Source: Tardiphaga sp.
GTDB lineage: Bacteria; Pseudomonadota; Alphaproteobacteria; Rhizobiales; Xanthobacteraceae
Direction of reading: 5' to 3'
DNA: 6,262 nt
NCBI GenBank assembly: GCA_028290325.1
Contig: JAQGJY010000264.1
Coordinates: 1 to 6,262 of the forward strand
Shown piece after piece: positions 5,573-6,262 of the stretch (the stretch's first letter is position 1; each line of letters begins with the position of its first letter). The notes under the pieces were generated by a model. That model had not been told where the DNA came from, searched no databases, and saw nothing but the letters and a program-made list of their open reading frames with translations. Position numbers and translations under genes: made by a program.

Positions 5573-5622
5573 GGCATTGCGACGAGAGCTGTCAGGCGCG
5601 GCCTGATCGACGAGTCCGTCAT
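5569..5622 (-). CDS. Possible 17-aa mini-ORF coupling two genes by ATGA overlaps
   Basis: An ATG at 5620-5622 overlaps the TGA of the Mth938-like gene (ATGA at 5619-5622). It opens a 17-codon frame (MTDSSIRPRLTALVAMP) whose TGA at 5569-5571 overlaps the ATG of the next gene in the same way. It fills the whole 46-base gap between the two genes. A ribosome could pass from one gene to the next by stop-start reinitiation twice, which would explain how the downstream gene is translated without a Shine-Dalgarno sequence. There is no evidence the peptide itself has a function, and chance is possible. Confidence 0.3.
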   Translation of the reverse strand: MTDSSIRPRLTALVAMP

Positions 5623-6005
5623 GGCACGGCAATCAGCGCCGCCGCGACACGGCGGCGCTCACCGATCATGATATTGTAGGTGCGGATCGCGGGGCCGGTC
5701 ATCATCGCATCGATGCCGACATGGTAACGCCGCAGCGCATCACGCAAATCGGCCGGCGGCAGCCAGACCTCGTTGCCGGTCCCGATCAGCAATGTATCGA
5801 TGCCGGCGGAGGCTTCGAACACCCGCGCCAGTGACGCGCGGTCGATGTCCTGCGGCTTCTCGATCGGCCATGCCCAGACCGCTTCCGGCAAGCACAGCAG
5901 CGACCCGCGATGCGACATCTGGTCGAAGCGAAAGCCGCCCTGCCCATAGGCCTCGATCGCGGCCGAGCGCGGCAGATGCAGCGCGTCGGGTGGCGGCTTG
6001 CTCAC
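5619..6005 (-). CDS. Mth938 domain (DUF498/PF04430) protein, NDUFAF3-like, 128 aa
   Basis: The sequence has the family's layout: IEAYGQGGFRF (17-27), LLCLPEAVWAW (36-46), the central LLIGTGNEVWLPP (72-84), and a strongly conserved C-terminal block GIDAMMTGPAIRTYNIMIGERRRVAAAL (97-124). No membrane segment or signal peptide is seen, so it is a small soluble protein. Human NDUFAF3, an assembly factor for respiratory complex I, belongs to this family, and alphaproteobacterial homologues are commonly placed next to secDF as I recall. A role in complex I or membrane-protein assembly is therefore inferred, not shown. The start is GTG at 6003-6005, overlapping the secF stop by four bases (GTGA), with no clear Shine-Dalgarno sequence, so translation is probably coupled to secF. 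Length 128 is typical. Confidence 0.9.
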   Translation of the reverse strand: MSKPPPDALHLPRSAAIEAYGQGGFRFDQMSHRGSLLCLPEAVWAWPIEKPQDIDRASLARVFEASAGIDTLLIGTGNEVWLPPADLRDALRRYHVGIDAMMTGPAIRTYNIMIGERRRVAAALIAVP

Positions 6006-6262
6006 GGTCGCGGCTTCGCCACGGCTTTGGCCGGTTTGTCGGCGGCGGTGTCGCGATTTTCGCCGACGCCGAGATAGATCAGCAGTGGCGCGGCGATGAA
6101 GATCGAGGTGTAGGTGCCGACCAGCACGACGCCGAAGATCATCACGGCGGTGAAGGAATGGATCGCCTGACCGCCGAACATGAAGAGCGCCAGCAGCGCC
6201 AGCGTCACCGTCACGTGCGTGATGATGGAGCGCGACAGCGTCGAGTTGATCGACTCGTTCAG
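6002..6262 (-). CDS. secF: Protein translocase subunit SecF, C-terminal fragment (5' end outside window)
   Basis: Only the last 86 codons are present, open to the window edge. SecF works with SecD in the inner membrane to drive late steps of Sec-dependent export and membrane-protein release using the proton motive force. The visible part starts with LNESINSTLSRSIITH, the hallmark SecF stretch before the fifth membrane span, then two hydrophobic spans (about fragment residues 18-36 and 38-64) containing FGGQAIHSF and the conserved VGTYTSIFIAAPLL. A short polar tail rich in Lys, Ala and Pro (68-86) ends the protein. It is the first visible gene of an operon, overlapping the start of the Mth938-like gene by four bases; secD is expected just outside the window upstream. 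No defect is seen. Confidence 0.95.
   Translation of the reverse strand: MNESINSTLSRSIITHVTVTLALLALFMFGGQAIHSFTAVMIFGVVLVGTYTSIFIAAPLLIYLGVGENRDTAADKPAKAVAKPRP

Noticed and set aside
5573..5632. TTG start extending the squalene synthase-like protein by 20 residues
   Set aside because: The added residues do not resemble the family start and would overlap the upstream gene; the ATG at 5572 is more plausible, though its ribosome site is weak.
1..6262. Search for CRISPR arrays, insertion sequences, tRNA genes, toxin-antitoxin or defence systems
   Set aside because: No regular direct-repeat array, transposase, cloverleaf, terminal inverted repeats or characteristic defence gene was seen; the content is housekeeping and conserved-hypothetical genes.

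Overview
The window looks like ordinary chromosomal DNA from an alphaproteobacterium of the order Hyphomicrobiales, most likely family Nitrobacteraceae (Bradyrhizobium, Rhodopseudomonas, Nitrobacter or Afipia type). This rests on high GC, strong G/C third-position bias, a DUF1127 small protein, a folate-dependent TrmFO, and a secF - Mth938-domain - squalene/phytoene-synthase-like gene run of alphaproteobacterial character. The genus is inference from gene content and recalled family sequences; no search was run.

Layout. Bases 1-122 are the 3' end of a GNAT acetyltransferase gene (+), closed by a near-perfect hairpin at 131-156 that also serves the converging DUF3597 gene (-, 177-557). A divergent intergenic region (558-889) leads to a DUF2189 multi-pass membrane protein (+, 890-1807), a terminator (1829-1869), and a DJ-1/PfpI-family protein (+, 1934-2494) with its own terminator (2513-2535). 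A 467-base gene-poor stretch (2495-2961) holds several hairpins and the presumed promoter and leader of a 50-aa DUF1127 protein (+, 2962-3114). After another GC-rich hairpin comes trmFO (+, 3232-4668), complete with its FAD-binding motif and both key cysteines.

Converging on trmFO is a tightly packed minus-strand operon read from the right edge: the end of secF (preprotein translocase), an Mth938/NDUFAF3-like protein whose GTG start overlaps the secF stop by 4 bases, and a squalene/phytoene-synthase-fold protein (NDUFAF6-like) that has lost aspartates of the prenyl synthase active site. The last two families include human mitochondrial respiratory complex I assembly factors, so this part probably encodes a membrane protein export and respiratory-complex assembly module. 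Between these two genes an 18-codon mini-ORF is joined to each neighbour by an ATGA overlap, which is the most unusual small-scale feature here.

I found no mobile element, CRISPR array, tRNA, rRNA or obvious defence system. The most interesting points are the complex I assembly gene pair, the mini-ORF relay, and the structured non-coding DNA around the DUF1127 gene.
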